Positions 37,599 to 46,731 of a stretch of DNA of 64,000 nucleotides are shown here, in pieces. The position numbers and the translations under genes were made by a program. Source of the stretch: Dulcicalothrix desertica PCC 7102. GTDB lineage: Bacteria; Cyanobacteriota; Cyanobacteriia; Cyanobacteriales; Nostocaceae. Under the pieces are notes generated by a model that saw only the letters and a list, made by a program, of their open reading frames with translations, was not told where the DNA came from and made no database searches. The stretch covers positions 68,984-132,983 of the forward strand of contig NZ_RSCL01000011.1 in assembly GCF_003991905.1 (NCBI RefSeq), read 5' to 3'. Position 1 is the first letter of the stretch. The number at the start of each line of letters is the position of its first letter.

Positions 37599-38006
37599 AT
37601 GGTGACGTACAAAAGTGATTTGAGTAATGTAAACTGGGATGAGATGAAAGCGACTCTCAAAGAAGATGCTTTTGATAATGGCAGAAGTCCACAACAACTT
37701 AAAGATTCTTTTGAAAATAGCTATGCAACTTGTATTGCTTATATTGATAATTGTATAGTTGGAACTGCGCGCTTATTGTCGGATGGTATTTGTAATGCCT
37801 ATCTTGTAGATGTTTGGACATTCACTCCTCATCGGCGCCAAGGTATTGCCAGTAAAATGATATCGTTATTGCTAGAAAAGTTACCTGGTCAACATGTTTG
37901 TTTACTTACTGAGGATGCGGTAGATTTTTATGAAAAGTTAGGTTTTTCCGAAGGTGACACTTGTATGGAAAAAGTAATTGGTAAATGGTTAGTAAATCAT
38001 TCGTAA
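37599..38006 (+). CDS. GNAT-family N-acetyltransferase (135 aa)
   Basis: A compact GNAT fold whose acetyl-CoA binding motif A is seen as VDVWTFTPHRRQGIASKMIS (R/QxxGxG/A form), followed by a VCLLTEDAVDFYEKLGF segment. No neighbour suggests the acceptor. Its promoter lies just beyond the MITE-like element. Confidence 0.85.
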   Translation: MVTYKSDLSNVNWDEMKATLKEDAFDNGRSPQQLKDSFENSYATCIAYIDNCIVGTARLLSDGICNAYLVDVWTFTPHRRQGIASKMISLLLEKLPGQHVCLLTEDAVDFYEKLGFSEGDTCMEKVIGKWLVNHS

Positions 38007-38017
38007 CATTATGTGTT

Positions 38018-38045
38018 GTAGAGACGCGATAAATCGCGTCTCTAC
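38018..38045. repeat. Palindromic hairpin repeat (GTAGAGACGCGAT)
   Basis: A perfect 13-bp inverted repeat with a 2-base loop, the same as the repeat at 11233-11260. It lies between the ends of convergent genes and probably terminates both transcripts. Confidence 0.8.
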
Positions 38046-38060
38046 GTGTAAATGTAATTT

Positions 38061-38891
38061 TTATTTTATTTCTACAGTTAGTTCGTAGGTAGCATTCCCG
38101 CGAGTTCCTCCGACTACAATTTGGTAATCTCCATTTGCTGGAAGTTTTCCGCTCCAAGTTGTAGCTTCTTGCTTAATAGTTTTACCATCTGGTGCGATGA
38201 CATCGAATACAGCGTTATTTTCTAAGGATGTAATTTTTAGATTCATTTGCTGTCCTTGTTTGGCGCCAAGCAAGTAAGTATCGCGCTCACCTCTAATTAC
38301 GGATTGTTTTATTGTTGTTGAGTTGGCGCCACTAGCAAAGTTGACTCGTACAGGTTTTCTTGCTCCAGTTGTTTCTTTTTCAGCAGTCGCGGTTGTACAA
38401 TTGGCTTTAGTAAAGGTTTCTCTACCTGTATTTAATTTGGACTCGGTAATTGTCCACGTTTCTTGAGTATTTTGAGTATCTTCTTCTATTTGTGTAACAA
38501 TGTTAAGCTTTGCTTTATCAGCAGCTAATTCTCCTATTAAGGTTTGGTTATAAGAACTATAATAACTTGCAGCAGGATTTTGGATAGTTGCTTGCACAGT
38601 ACCACTAATATTATTGGCTGCACCAATATTTATTTCTGCTGTTGCATCAAGCGTTTTTGTTTTGGCTGCATAGCAATATTTACCAGGCGCCAATTGTTTA
38701 CCAGCTTTATCAGGTGAGGTTGTTGGGGATGTCTGGGATACAGGTGTGACTGTATCTGGTTGAGCCGATGCTACTGGACTAGATGTTACAGTAGGAGATA
38801 CGCTTGCAGAGTTAGAGTTTGTTTGCCCACAACCTGTTAAATATAAAAGACTAATTACAACAGCACCAGGTAAAAATCGCTTGTTAATCAT
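38061..38891 (-). CDS. Lipoprotein with PPC-like domain (276 aa)
   Basis: The N-terminus MINKRFLPGAVVISLLYLTGC is a signal peptide with a lipobox (LTGC), followed by a Ser/Thr/Pro-rich linker. The C-terminal part (DTYLLGAKQGQQMNLKITS... to GDYQIVVGG) resembles the bacterial pre-peptidase C-terminal (PPC) domain. An earlier ATG at 38903 adds 4 residues. It is predicted to sit on the periplasmic face of a membrane. It may or may not be cotranscribed with the peptide export locus upstream. Confidence 0.75.
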   Translation of the reverse strand: MINKRFLPGAVVISLLYLTGCGQTNSNSASVSPTVTSSPVASAQPDTVTPVSQTSPTTSPDKAGKQLAPGKYCYAAKTKTLDATAEINIGAANNISGTVQATIQNPAASYYSSYNQTLIGELAADKAKLNIVTQIEEDTQNTQETWTITESKLNTGRETFTKANCTTATAEKETTGARKPVRVNFASGANSTTIKQSVIRGERDTYLLGAKQGQQMNLKITSLENNAVFDVIAPDGKTIKQEATTWSGKLPANGDYQIVVGGTRGNATYELTVEIK

Positions 38892-38992
38892 GATTTGTAG
38901 CATTTCCGCTCTTATTGATTCTTAAACGTAAAAACAAGCCGATTATCGTTGATTTCGGAAAAAACCTGTGATATTTAATATTTTTTTCATAT

Positions 38993-39724
38993 TTATCTAA
39001 TTCCAATATGGTTTAACTCTGAATCTAGCCATGTTCTAAATATTCGGTTTAAAATTTCTTCATAAATTTCTGATGTTAGTTCTGCGGAAACTTTTTCTTC
39101 GATTAGAAAAATATAACTTGCTTGCTCAATGCGTATAGGGCCTACTAATTCTCCAACTTTGCTGTTAAATAAAATAGTTGCTACATCTGGTTGTAAATTC
39201 CAACGGTATAGTTTACCCTCAAAACCGCAGTCTCGGCGCCTGCGCTCATCACTGTCATATAAATGAGCAGCTTCATAAAAGCTCATTTCGCTTTCTTCAA
39301 TTTGATAAAAAATTTCTTGTGCGAGTTGCTCGTAAGGAACAACTATTTGATAAAGTATAATTTGTTCAAAATCTAGTTTATTCTCTGCAAAAAAAACTTC
39401 AGCATCTTTAGCAAATAACTCTTGAGTTAATTTACTTGCTAGCAAATTATCTCTAATGCCAGCTTCCCAGTCCTCAGAAGTTATTAAATTATCTGTTAAC
39501 CATGCAATTGTATCGCTAGCTTTGACTAACCTTTTGGCATATCTTTGCCTATCCGCTTCGGTTTGAATTTCTTCGGATGTTAGCGTTATTCCTCGCGATT
39601 GAGCAACTTGTTCAATGATTTGCTTTTCTAATACTTTTTGACATACATCTTTTAATTGCATGTCTTTTCTTAGTGCAGCAATAATTTCCTCCGGTTGAAT
39701 TATTTTACCTTTTAGGCTAATCAT
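38993..39724 (-). CDS. Parvulin/SurA-like peptidyl-prolyl isomerase of the peptide export locus (243 aa)
   Basis: A helical N-terminal chaperone domain (about 1-110) resembles SurA/PpiC proteins, and the C-terminal part (about 120-215: FEQIILYQIVVPYEQLAQEI... GELVGPIRIEQASYIFLIEEK) resembles a parvulin domain. It lacks a signal peptide, so it is cytoplasmic. Such proteins accompany peptidase-type ABC exporters in cyanobacterial peptide clusters. It is 53 bases after the last precursor gene. Confidence 0.75.
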   Translation of the reverse strand: MISLKGKIIQPEEIIAALRKDMQLKDVCQKVLEKQIIEQVAQSRGITLTSEEIQTEADRQRYAKRLVKASDTIAWLTDNLITSEDWEAGIRDNLLASKLTQELFAKDAEVFFAENKLDFEQIILYQIVVPYEQLAQEIFYQIEESEMSFYEAAHLYDSDERRRRDCGFEGKLYRWNLQPDVATILFNSKVGELVGPIRIEQASYIFLIEEKVSAELTSEIYEEILNRIFRTWLDSELNHIGIR

Positions 39725-39777
39725 AAGGTGTTCACCTCACATAAAATAAAAACTAATTAGAATTATGAGATGACAAA

Positions 39778-40065
39778 CTAAAAAAATAATCCTCTTCTAG
39801 AAGATTTTCCCGGTCTTATAAAAAAAGGATTAAACCGACTTCGAGATGACCTATTTGGTGAGTAATTAATCACTAAAAAAATGGGCATGGATATATTCAT
39901 GGTTGTAACCGTATTACCTATTGAGTGTCCACCTAAAGTATTTACAGCAGATGATGCAGCAGGATAAATACTAAGTGATTGCATAATAGTTGACCAATCA
40001 AAACCACCTTTTATATTAGATGCTTCGGTGATTTGCTCCATATGCTCAAGGTCAGAGATAATCAT
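39778..40065 (-). CDS. Double-glycine leader peptide precursor 3 (95 aa)
   Basis: The leader MIISDLEHMEQITEASNIKGG matches those of the neighbouring precursors, with GG at residues 20-21. The core (about 74 residues) has a hydrophobic middle (ISMPIFLVINY) and a basic arginine-rich end (SSRSRF, GKSSRRG). It is transcribed with the exporter genes. It is the most divergent of the precursors and could be a membrane-active peptide. Confidence 0.75.
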   Translation of the reverse strand: MIISDLEHMEQITEASNIKGGFDWSTIMQSLSIYPAASSAVNTLGGHSIGNTVTTMNISMPIFLVINYSPNRSSRSRFNPFFIRPGKSSRRGLFF

Positions 40066-40139
40066 AAATTGCTCCTTTACTATTTATAAAGAAACCAGGT
40101 TTCTAGGTTTTTAAAGAAACCCGGTTTCTAATTATTGTT

Positions 40140-40376
40140 TTAATTCCAACCTACTAAAGTTAATCCGCCAGTGATTTTACTTAAATCCATACTTTCAGAA
40201 CCTGTAGTAGTACCATTTGGTCCCGAAGCAGAGTAGGTTTTGATTCCTCTCAAGTGTTCTGCATATACTGAACCACTGGCGCCAAGTGCTGTAAGATTAG
40301 GTAGAACTAAAGCACCACCTTCGAGATTATTTGCTTCATCTACAGCTTCGAGATAATTTAAATCGTTAATCAACAT
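40140..40376 (-). CDS. Double-glycine leader peptide precursor 2 (78 aa)
   Basis: The leader MLINDLNYLEAVDEANNLEGG (GG at 20-21) is followed by a 57-residue core rich in Gly, Ser and Thr. The segment HLRGIKTYSASG, a TTGSES motif and an ending GWN are shared with the precursor at 40450-40680, so the two cores are paralogous. No cysteine is present, so no lanthionine- or disulphide-type peptide is expected. The C39 peptidase of the exporter is likely to cleave after GG. Confidence 0.85.
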   Translation of the reverse strand: MLINDLNYLEAVDEANNLEGGALVLPNLTALGASGSVYAEHLRGIKTYSASGPNGTTTGSESMDLSKITGGLTLVGWN

Positions 40377-40449
40377 AACTTGCTCCTGTGCAAAATACTA
40401 GTTTTTATGATTTGTATTGGTAGTGCAATCCTGGTTAGCTCTTTAGTCT

Positions 40450-40680
40450 CTAGAAGTTCCAACCTACAAATGTTGCTCCTCCAGTAAATTTGGTCATATT
40501 AACGCTTTCTGAACCTGTAACAGTTCCACCTGCTCCAGAACTAGAAAGTGTTTTGATACCAGCCATATGAGTACTATCAAATGAGCCACTAAATCCAATA
40601 GCATCAAAAGGAGATACACCACCTTCGATTTGAACTGATTCATTAGAAATTTCAACGTAACTTAAATCTTGAATTAACAT
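40450..40680 (-). CDS. Double-glycine leader peptide precursor 1 (76 aa)
   Basis: The leader MLIQDLSYVEISNESVQIEGG (GG at 20-21) matches its neighbours. The core shares HMAGIKTLSSSG, TVTGSES and an ending GWNF with the precursor at 40140. A good ribosome site (AGGAGA type) lies upstream. A duplicate pair of similar cores is usual in bacteriocin-like loci but the target is unknown. Confidence 0.85.
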   Translation of the reverse strand: MLIQDLSYVEISNESVQIEGGVSPFDAIGFSGSFDSTHMAGIKTLSSSGAGGTVTGSESVNMTKFTGGATFVGWNF

Positions 40681-40905
40681 ACCTTTCTCCTTGTTAAAAA
40701 CTTTGATTTTTTTGCTTTCAACTCTCTCTTGAGTTGATATTTATAATGTAGCTCTTTTCTTTTTAATGTGTACCATTTATTACAGAATATGATGCCATTG
40801 TGGCATGTTATTTCTTCTCTTATAAGCAGCCTTGTTCACATATAAAAAAGGCGCCCTCTAAACAGAGTACACCTCTTGTAACACACGCTTTTCGACCTGT
40901 GTATT

Positions 40906-41334
40906 TTATCTAAACTTAAAAAATGGAAAAACAAAAAGATTCCATCTTTTAGCCTCTATATCCCCATAAATAGAACCCTTACCACCTCTAGAAGCTAATG
41001 CCTGATTATCTATAGGTTCCAAATAAGTCAAATCATTAATTTGATTTAAACAAGAAATATCTTGCCTTTGTGTAGAATTTGAATAATCTGTCACTTCCTG
41101 ACTCTTTATATTACTCGCCATAGAATATTGTTGACGATTTTCTTTCAAAAGACGGCTGTAAGTGCGGTAAGGTATATAATGCAAAGGATTATAACCAGCA
41201 AAGCGCAAAATTAATACACAAGCCCAAGAATACCTACCAGATGAAATAGCTTCTACAACTTGACTGAATTGTTCCGGTTTCATAGTTCTGTCAAGGTGCT
41301 TTTGATTAGCTGTTATATTTTGTACCATTATCAT
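40906..41334 (-). CDS. HetP-domain protein with C-terminal double-glycine leader and core (142 aa)
   Basis: Residues about 16-66 (MKPEQFSQVVEAISSGRYSW, then ACVLILRFAGYNPLHYIPYR) are the HetP domain, known from HetP, a regulator of heterocyst commitment in Anabaena. After a 35-residue linker, residues about 97-118 (NQINDLTYLEPIDNQALASR, then GG) reproduce the leader of the adjacent precursor peptides. A 24-residue basic and aromatic core follows (KGSIYGDIEAKRW...). So one chain joins a HetP domain to a secretion leader. AGGAG precedes the ATG. It sits between the HlyD adaptor and the precursors. Confidence 0.85.
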   Translation of the reverse strand: MIMVQNITANQKHLDRTMKPEQFSQVVEAISSGRYSWACVLILRFAGYNPLHYIPYRTYSRLLKENRQQYSMASNIKSQEVTDYSNSTQRQDISCLNQINDLTYLEPIDNQALASRGGKGSIYGDIEAKRWNLFVFPFFKFR

Positions 41335-41348
41335 AAATCTCCTATATT

Positions 41349-42956
41349 TTATAAACTCAAGCTACCTTTTTGGATTTGCCGAATTGGGTCGAGTAAAACA
41401 TCTACAATCCGACGCTGACGAGTAATAATTTCGGCAGTTGCAGTTTGACCTGGTTTAAATTTTATAATTTGCTTATTAGCAGTCACATAATTACGTTCAA
41501 GCTCTATTTCAACGCGGTAGACAGCACCCAAGCGTTCATCAACTCTGGCGCCAGGAGATATTGATTTCACCTTACCTGTAATAATTCCGTAGTCTTGGTA
41601 AGGATAAGCGTCAAATTTGACTTGTGCAGTTTCCCCAACTTTGACAAAGCCAGCTTCACGGTTAGGTAACACTGCTTGTAAAACTAACGGCGCCGACTGT
41701 GGTGCAATTTCAGCAAGTGTTTGCCCAGCTTCGATAGTGTCACCACTGTTACGAATATTCAGCGATAATACAACTCCATCAACAGGTGCAGTTAGATAAA
41801 GTTGCTTCAATTCAGCTTTAGCTTTCTCTATAAGTTTTCCCGCTTGTTGAATTTTGGCTTTGATTTGCGTCTTTTCAACTTCTAGTTGCTGAATTTTTTG
41901 TTGCGATTGAATTTTTACTGTACTTGCTTCGGCGCCTTTTTGCATCAACTCAGCTTGAAGTCGTTTGATTTCAGTTTGCGTCTGTTCAATTTCGCTTTGG
42001 TTCTGAGTAATACTACGTACTATTTGTGCTTCAGATTGTTTGGCTTCAAATAAACGCTCGCGCGTCATTGGTGTTTCTTCAAGCTGATTTTTAGTAATTG
42101 CAAGCTGACGTGTACGCAACTCTTGTTCGGCATTAAATACCATATCACGGGAAATGGCGCCTTCTTTAAGTAAAGGTTTAAGACGTTCAACACGTTCTCG
42201 ATATGCATTTACTTCTTCTTGTCTTTGCTTTAATAGTTCTTTTGACTTTGCCAGTAAAGGCTCAATAGCAGAACGTCTGTTAATGGTATCTGTATACTGA
42301 TTTTGTAATTGATTAAGCAGTTGATAACTTGCCACTAACCTAACCTTCGCTCCGGTAACAGCACTGGTCTGCGCTTGTTGTTCAGCTTGGGCTATTTGCG
42401 CGCGCGTTTGTAGTTCCAACTGTGTTTTATCAATTAAAGATTCAGTTTGAACTAATTCTGTATGTAAAGCTGTACTTTCTTGCTCTAAACGCTCAATTTC
42501 TTTAAATGCAATTTGATTATCAATCTCAGCCACAACTTGTTCAGCTTTGACTGGTGTACCTTCTTGAACATATAGCTTTGTAATTTTACCTGCAACAACT
42601 GGATTAACTTTATAGACTTCACCCTGCGGCACCAACAAACCACTAGCTTTGCCCACCTCGTCAATATGTCCTAAATTTGCCCAGGCGCCAAACGCAGCGC
42701 AAAAAACGATTCCACCCAAAACAACACGACTTGGTAACGACGCTGGTGGATTATCCAGAACTGTTTGTAATGATGCAGACCAATTAGATGGACTCGTACC
42801 AACAGGCGCCAATGGCATCATATCCATTGAATTAGCAATTGCGACCGAAGCAGTAGAACCACCATAAAGCATATTTAATTCATCATCGTCAGCTTCGTCA
42901 CTAATCGATGATAAAGTTTCATCCTTTAAAGAAAGTGAAGACATAGAAATGTTCAT
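41349..42956 (-). CDS. HlyD-family periplasmic adaptor of the peptide exporter (535 aa)
   Basis: A membrane fusion protein with a cytoplasmic N-terminus, one transmembrane helix (about residues 71-93, RVVLGGIVFCAAFGAWANLG), a biotinyl-lipoyl half (GEVYKVNPVVAGKITKLYVQ), a long periplasmic coiled coil (about 150-385) and a second half with GDTIEAGQTLAEIAP and a beta-barrel. It bridges the ABC exporter to an outer-membrane channel. The frame extends to a TTG at 42968, but ATG 42956 is the better start. It ends 14 bases before the HetP-fusion gene. Confidence 0.9.
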   Translation of the reverse strand: MNISMSSLSLKDETLSSISDEADDDELNMLYGGSTASVAIANSMDMMPLAPVGTSPSNWSASLQTVLDNPPASLPSRVVLGGIVFCAAFGAWANLGHIDEVGKASGLLVPQGEVYKVNPVVAGKITKLYVQEGTPVKAEQVVAEIDNQIAFKEIERLEQESTALHTELVQTESLIDKTQLELQTRAQIAQAEQQAQTSAVTGAKVRLVASYQLLNQLQNQYTDTINRRSAIEPLLAKSKELLKQRQEEVNAYRERVERLKPLLKEGAISRDMVFNAEQELRTRQLAITKNQLEETPMTRERLFEAKQSEAQIVRSITQNQSEIEQTQTEIKRLQAELMQKGAEASTVKIQSQQKIQQLEVEKTQIKAKIQQAGKLIEKAKAELKQLYLTAPVDGVVLSLNIRNSGDTIEAGQTLAEIAPQSAPLVLQAVLPNREAGFVKVGETAQVKFDAYPYQDYGIITGKVKSISPGARVDERLGAVYRVEIELERNYVTANKQIIKFKPGQTATAEIITRQRRIVDVLLDPIRQIQKGSLSL

Positions 42957-43169
42957 ATAAAAACTCAAAATTTTAAACGATTTTTACAACAAAGAGAAAC
43001 CGGGTTTCTTCGTTGACATATTGTAATAAAAATGATCATTTGGCGTAGAAACCCGGTTTCTATCCGTTACATCCGTTGCATCCTTTGCAAGTCTTCTTAT
43101 ATACATATTATTCCTGATTAATTTAGTAATGTACGCAGTTGATGCCAAATTGGCAGATATTTATTTCAG

Positions 43170-46100
43170 TCATATATCAAGCTGCTGCTGTGCCAGGTGA
43201 TAGTAAAGACCACCTTGCTGCATTAATTCCTCATGGGTGCCGTGTTCAACAATAACGCCTTTGTCTAGAACAAGAATACACGAAGCATTTCGCACGGTTG
43301 ACAGACGATGGGCAATAATAAAAGTAGTGCGTTGTTTACTAATACGGCGTAAGTTCTCTTGAAAGCGTCTTTCGGATTCAGTATCTAGAGAACTAGTAGC
43401 TTCATCGAGAATTAGAATACGTGGGTTAGCAAGAAGCGCACGAGCAATGGCTATTCTTTGTCGCTGTCCACCTGACAATGCAGAACCACGTTCACCAACT
43501 TTGGTATTGTACCCAAGGGGTAAACTTTGGATAAATGCTTGTGCTTCAGCTAACTTGGCAACTTCTACTACTTGCGCTAAAGGATATTCCGGTCGATACA
43601 ACGTGATGTTATCTAAGATTGTACCGGAGAATAAAAAACACTCTTGCGGTACGACTCCTAACTGGCGCCGTAAAGATTGCGGTGAAACATGGCGGATATC
43701 GTGCCCATCGATTAACACCCGACCACTGGTAGGATGATATAAACCTTGGAGTAAATTAATTAAAGTACTCTTCCCTGAACCACTGCGTCCAACAATTGCT
43801 ATCGTTTCACCAGGATGCACTTCAAAGGAAATATTTTGCAATATATTTTGTTGTTCATCAGGGTGGTAGCGAAAACAGACATTTTCAAACTTAACTTCAC
43901 CCTTCAACTTCGGTAAAACTAACAGTGGTTTATCTACACTCTCTTCTGGTTGTGCTGCAAACACATCATCGAGACGTTCCACCGACACCATTACTTCTTG
44001 CAATTCATCCCAAAGACTAACCAATGATAAAACTGGGTTGATAACATTACCAATTAGCATGTTGAACGCAACAAATTGACCGATACTCAATTGGTCTTGA
44101 ATTACTAGCGTTGCTCCATACCATAGTAAAGCAGTACTGCCCAAAGTATTAATTAGTCCACCAATGACTTGTAAGTTATTAGCGAGCTTTTGCCCATGAA
44201 ATTGAGCATTGAACATACTTGTCAAATGGTCTTCCCATAACCAGCGCAAATCTCGTTCTGCTGCTGCTGTCTTCAAAGTTGCTACTCCAGTCAGCATTTC
44301 TACTAATGATGAGTTCTGTTTTGCAGATTCAGTGAATACATTTCGTGAAACTTGTCGCAGCATTGGACTTGCCAGCACTGTTAATAAAATAATAGGTGGT
44401 AGTATGCCAAGTACTAATAAAGTTAGGCGCCAGTTGTAATAAACCATCAACCCCACATAAACAAATGCCATCAGCGCATCTAAACCAGTTGTGACAGCTT
44501 GACGGGTGAGAAACATTTGGATTTTTTGGTTTTCTTGCACGCGCGTCACAATATCGCCAACATGACGGTCGGCAAAAAACTCTAGAGGTAGATTGAGTGC
44601 ATGACTTATAAAAGCACTAATTAACGTCAAATCTACACGGTTTGAGAAATAATCTAATAAGTACTGACGAACGCCAAGTAAGCCAACTCGCCAAACACCA
44701 AACAGTAGCACTCCTATAGCAAATACATGTAAAGTCATCAAGCTTTTGTGTACTACCACCTGGTCAAGAATGATTTGGGTGAACAGGGGTGTAACTAAAC
44801 CCAAGACTTGCAGCAAAATTGATGCCAGAATAATGGGGGCAAGCATTGAACTAAAAGGTAAGAAGGCGCCCCATATTCTTCCTAAAGATGGTTTAGCGTT
44901 AGGTATTTTTTGTAAAAGACTTGTTGGATTGAGAAGTAACGCATACCCAGTCCAACCTGCTTGGAATTCTTGGATTGTTAACCATCGCTTGCTTACTGCT
45001 GGGTCTGCAATTAAAATCTTATTCCCCTTAACACGGTATACAACTATATAATGGTCGCCTTGCCAATGAGCAATCCAAGGATTCATTTGTTCTATTAAGC
45101 GATTTAAGCTAGCACGAACAGGCCTAGCTTGAAAACCGATATTTTCCGCCGCAACCGCTAAATTTTTGAGTGAGGCGCCAGAACGAGTTACTCTTGCCAA
45201 GTTCCGCAACATATTAATACTAAAATGCTTACCCCAGTACTGCGACACCATCGCCAAGCACGCAACACCACAATCCATTGCGCTCTGCTGCTGAACAAAT
45301 GGATAGCGCCAATTCAAACCACGTTTGCGACCTTTGGTTGGTTGAGGAAAGGGAATGACTTTAGATTCAGATGTGGGAGTAGGAATTAACAGAGAAGATT
45401 TAGATTCTTGTAAGTTAGGAATTTTCGCTTTAACGACTTGCTTTTTGGCATTGTCAGTCTCTGTTAATAATGGCGCCACTAACTGGACTGCTTCCCAATG
45501 CTCGTGTGGTAGTTTGTATACAAGCAAATCGGTTTTAGCAACCCAATCAACAGGTATTTCATCTGGATAACCCCAATTGGCGCCGACTTGAGGAGCTTTT
45601 AATAAAGGATTTTGACTTTCAACTTCTCCCATTTGCAGCCAAAAGCAACCAGTTTCTTTCTGTGTGGCTTTATGTAACACTTCGCCAGCTTGAAAGCGTG
45701 TTTCTACTAAATATGGAATAATTTGTTTGAGATGATAGCTAGATACAGCACGTAATTTAGTTAAAGTTTTAAAGAAAATTAGTGCTTTTTGCTCTTTAAC
45801 TACATCGCATAAGTAACCTTTTAAATTAGGTATTTTATCTAACCATGCTTCCAACTTTGCTGAACTAATAAACGCAATTATTACCGTTGCTGCACCGACA
45901 GCACGATAAGGCAAAGGGTTATTATTAAATAATTCATTGGCGCCAAAGCAATCACCCGCTTCGAGTAAAGATACAGAAACCTCACGCTGCAAACTTGTAT
46001 TAAAACCAACTAATCGCACTCGTCCTTGGCAAATAATATAAAAACCCTTGCCATTATCGTAACTGTTTAGGGGGCGCCTAGATAACTCAACGTTTTTTGT

Positions 46101-46277
46101 GTAATTAGTAATCTCATCTCCCAAATGAAACTGAATAGCCTCAAATTCTTTGCTGAATTCAGAAACTAAGCTGTTATTGCCAGGAAACAAATTTGAAAGA
46201 ATATCATCAAGCAGTTTATGAATACCGTCAAATTTAGGAGACAAAGAATCTCCAGTAGACCCAATTATTTGTTTCAT
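43170..46277 (-). CDS. Peptidase-containing ABC exporter, HetC-like, with cyclic-nucleotide-binding-like domain (1,035 aa)
   Basis: The N-terminal region (about 40-170) resembles a CNB/Crp-type sensor. A C39 peptidase domain follows, with catalytic Cys336 in DCGVAC, His in HWQGDHYIVVY and Asp in ADP, as needed to cut double-glycine leaders. Six transmembrane helices and the ABC ATPase (GRSGSGKST, LSGGQRQRIAIA, ILILDEATS) complete it. The length and order recall HetC of heterocyst formers. The frame extends 20 codons upstream into a dispersed repeat, so I take ATG 46277. It is the first gene of the export operon. Confidence 0.9.
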   Translation of the reverse strand: MKQIIGSTGDSLSPKFDGIHKLLDDILSNLFPGNNSLVSEFSKEFEAIQFHLGDEITNYTKNVELSRRPLNSYDNGKGFYIICQGRVRLVGFNTSLQREVSVSLLEAGDCFGANELFNNNPLPYRAVGAATVIIAFISSAKLEAWLDKIPNLKGYLCDVVKEQKALIFFKTLTKLRAVSSYHLKQIIPYLVETRFQAGEVLHKATQKETGCFWLQMGEVESQNPLLKAPQVGANWGYPDEIPVDWVAKTDLLVYKLPHEHWEAVQLVAPLLTETDNAKKQVVKAKIPNLQESKSSLLIPTPTSESKVIPFPQPTKGRKRGLNWRYPFVQQQSAMDCGVACLAMVSQYWGKHFSINMLRNLARVTRSGASLKNLAVAAENIGFQARPVRASLNRLIEQMNPWIAHWQGDHYIVVYRVKGNKILIADPAVSKRWLTIQEFQAGWTGYALLLNPTSLLQKIPNAKPSLGRIWGAFLPFSSMLAPIILASILLQVLGLVTPLFTQIILDQVVVHKSLMTLHVFAIGVLLFGVWRVGLLGVRQYLLDYFSNRVDLTLISAFISHALNLPLEFFADRHVGDIVTRVQENQKIQMFLTRQAVTTGLDALMAFVYVGLMVYYNWRLTLLVLGILPPIILLTVLASPMLRQVSRNVFTESAKQNSSLVEMLTGVATLKTAAAERDLRWLWEDHLTSMFNAQFHGQKLANNLQVIGGLINTLGSTALLWYGATLVIQDQLSIGQFVAFNMLIGNVINPVLSLVSLWDELQEVMVSVERLDDVFAAQPEESVDKPLLVLPKLKGEVKFENVCFRYHPDEQQNILQNISFEVHPGETIAIVGRSGSGKSTLINLLQGLYHPTSGRVLIDGHDIRHVSPQSLRRQLGVVPQECFLFSGTILDNITLYRPEYPLAQVVEVAKLAEAQAFIQSLPLGYNTKVGERGSALSGGQRQRIAIARALLANPRILILDEATSSLDTESERRFQENLRRISKQRTTFIIAHRLSTVRNASCILVLDKGVIVEHGTHEELMQQGGLYYHLAQQQLDI

Positions 46278-46731
46278 ATTCACTCTTGTGGAGTGGGCAT
46301 CCTTGCCCGCCCTTATCTTTGTATTTATATTTATCACAGGCTTTCTATGCCTGTTCTACAAGAACAGCAGCAAAATAACTTCTATTTAAACAAAATACAA
46401 TTCAGCCAAAAAAATTTTGTTTATTACGTAGATGCACAAACAGTAAAACACTTAACATGAATTACAATGTGATTTTATTCTCTATGTTTATATTTACACT
46501 TAGAGTTTAGCTAGATACGGCAAAAATAAAAAATGTTTACAAAACTAAATACTTAGTATTAAAATTTTCATTTATTCAGTCCAGTATTTACCTCTAAGCA
46601 GCTTGAAGTTGTTTCTCGTTAGTACCAATAGCAATCTTTTTTAACGTACATGCTTTCTTTTTAGTGCATTTGTACACTTGTCGTTGATTTAAATTGCATC
46701 ATAATTAGAGTATTATTTTAATTATCTTATC
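46278..46731. other. Divergent intergenic region of the exporter and dioxygenase genes
   Basis: About 450 AT-rich bases with one dispersed palindromic repeat (46287-46310). No protein-coding frame, tRNA or terminator could be supported. It probably holds both promoters. Confidence 0.5.
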
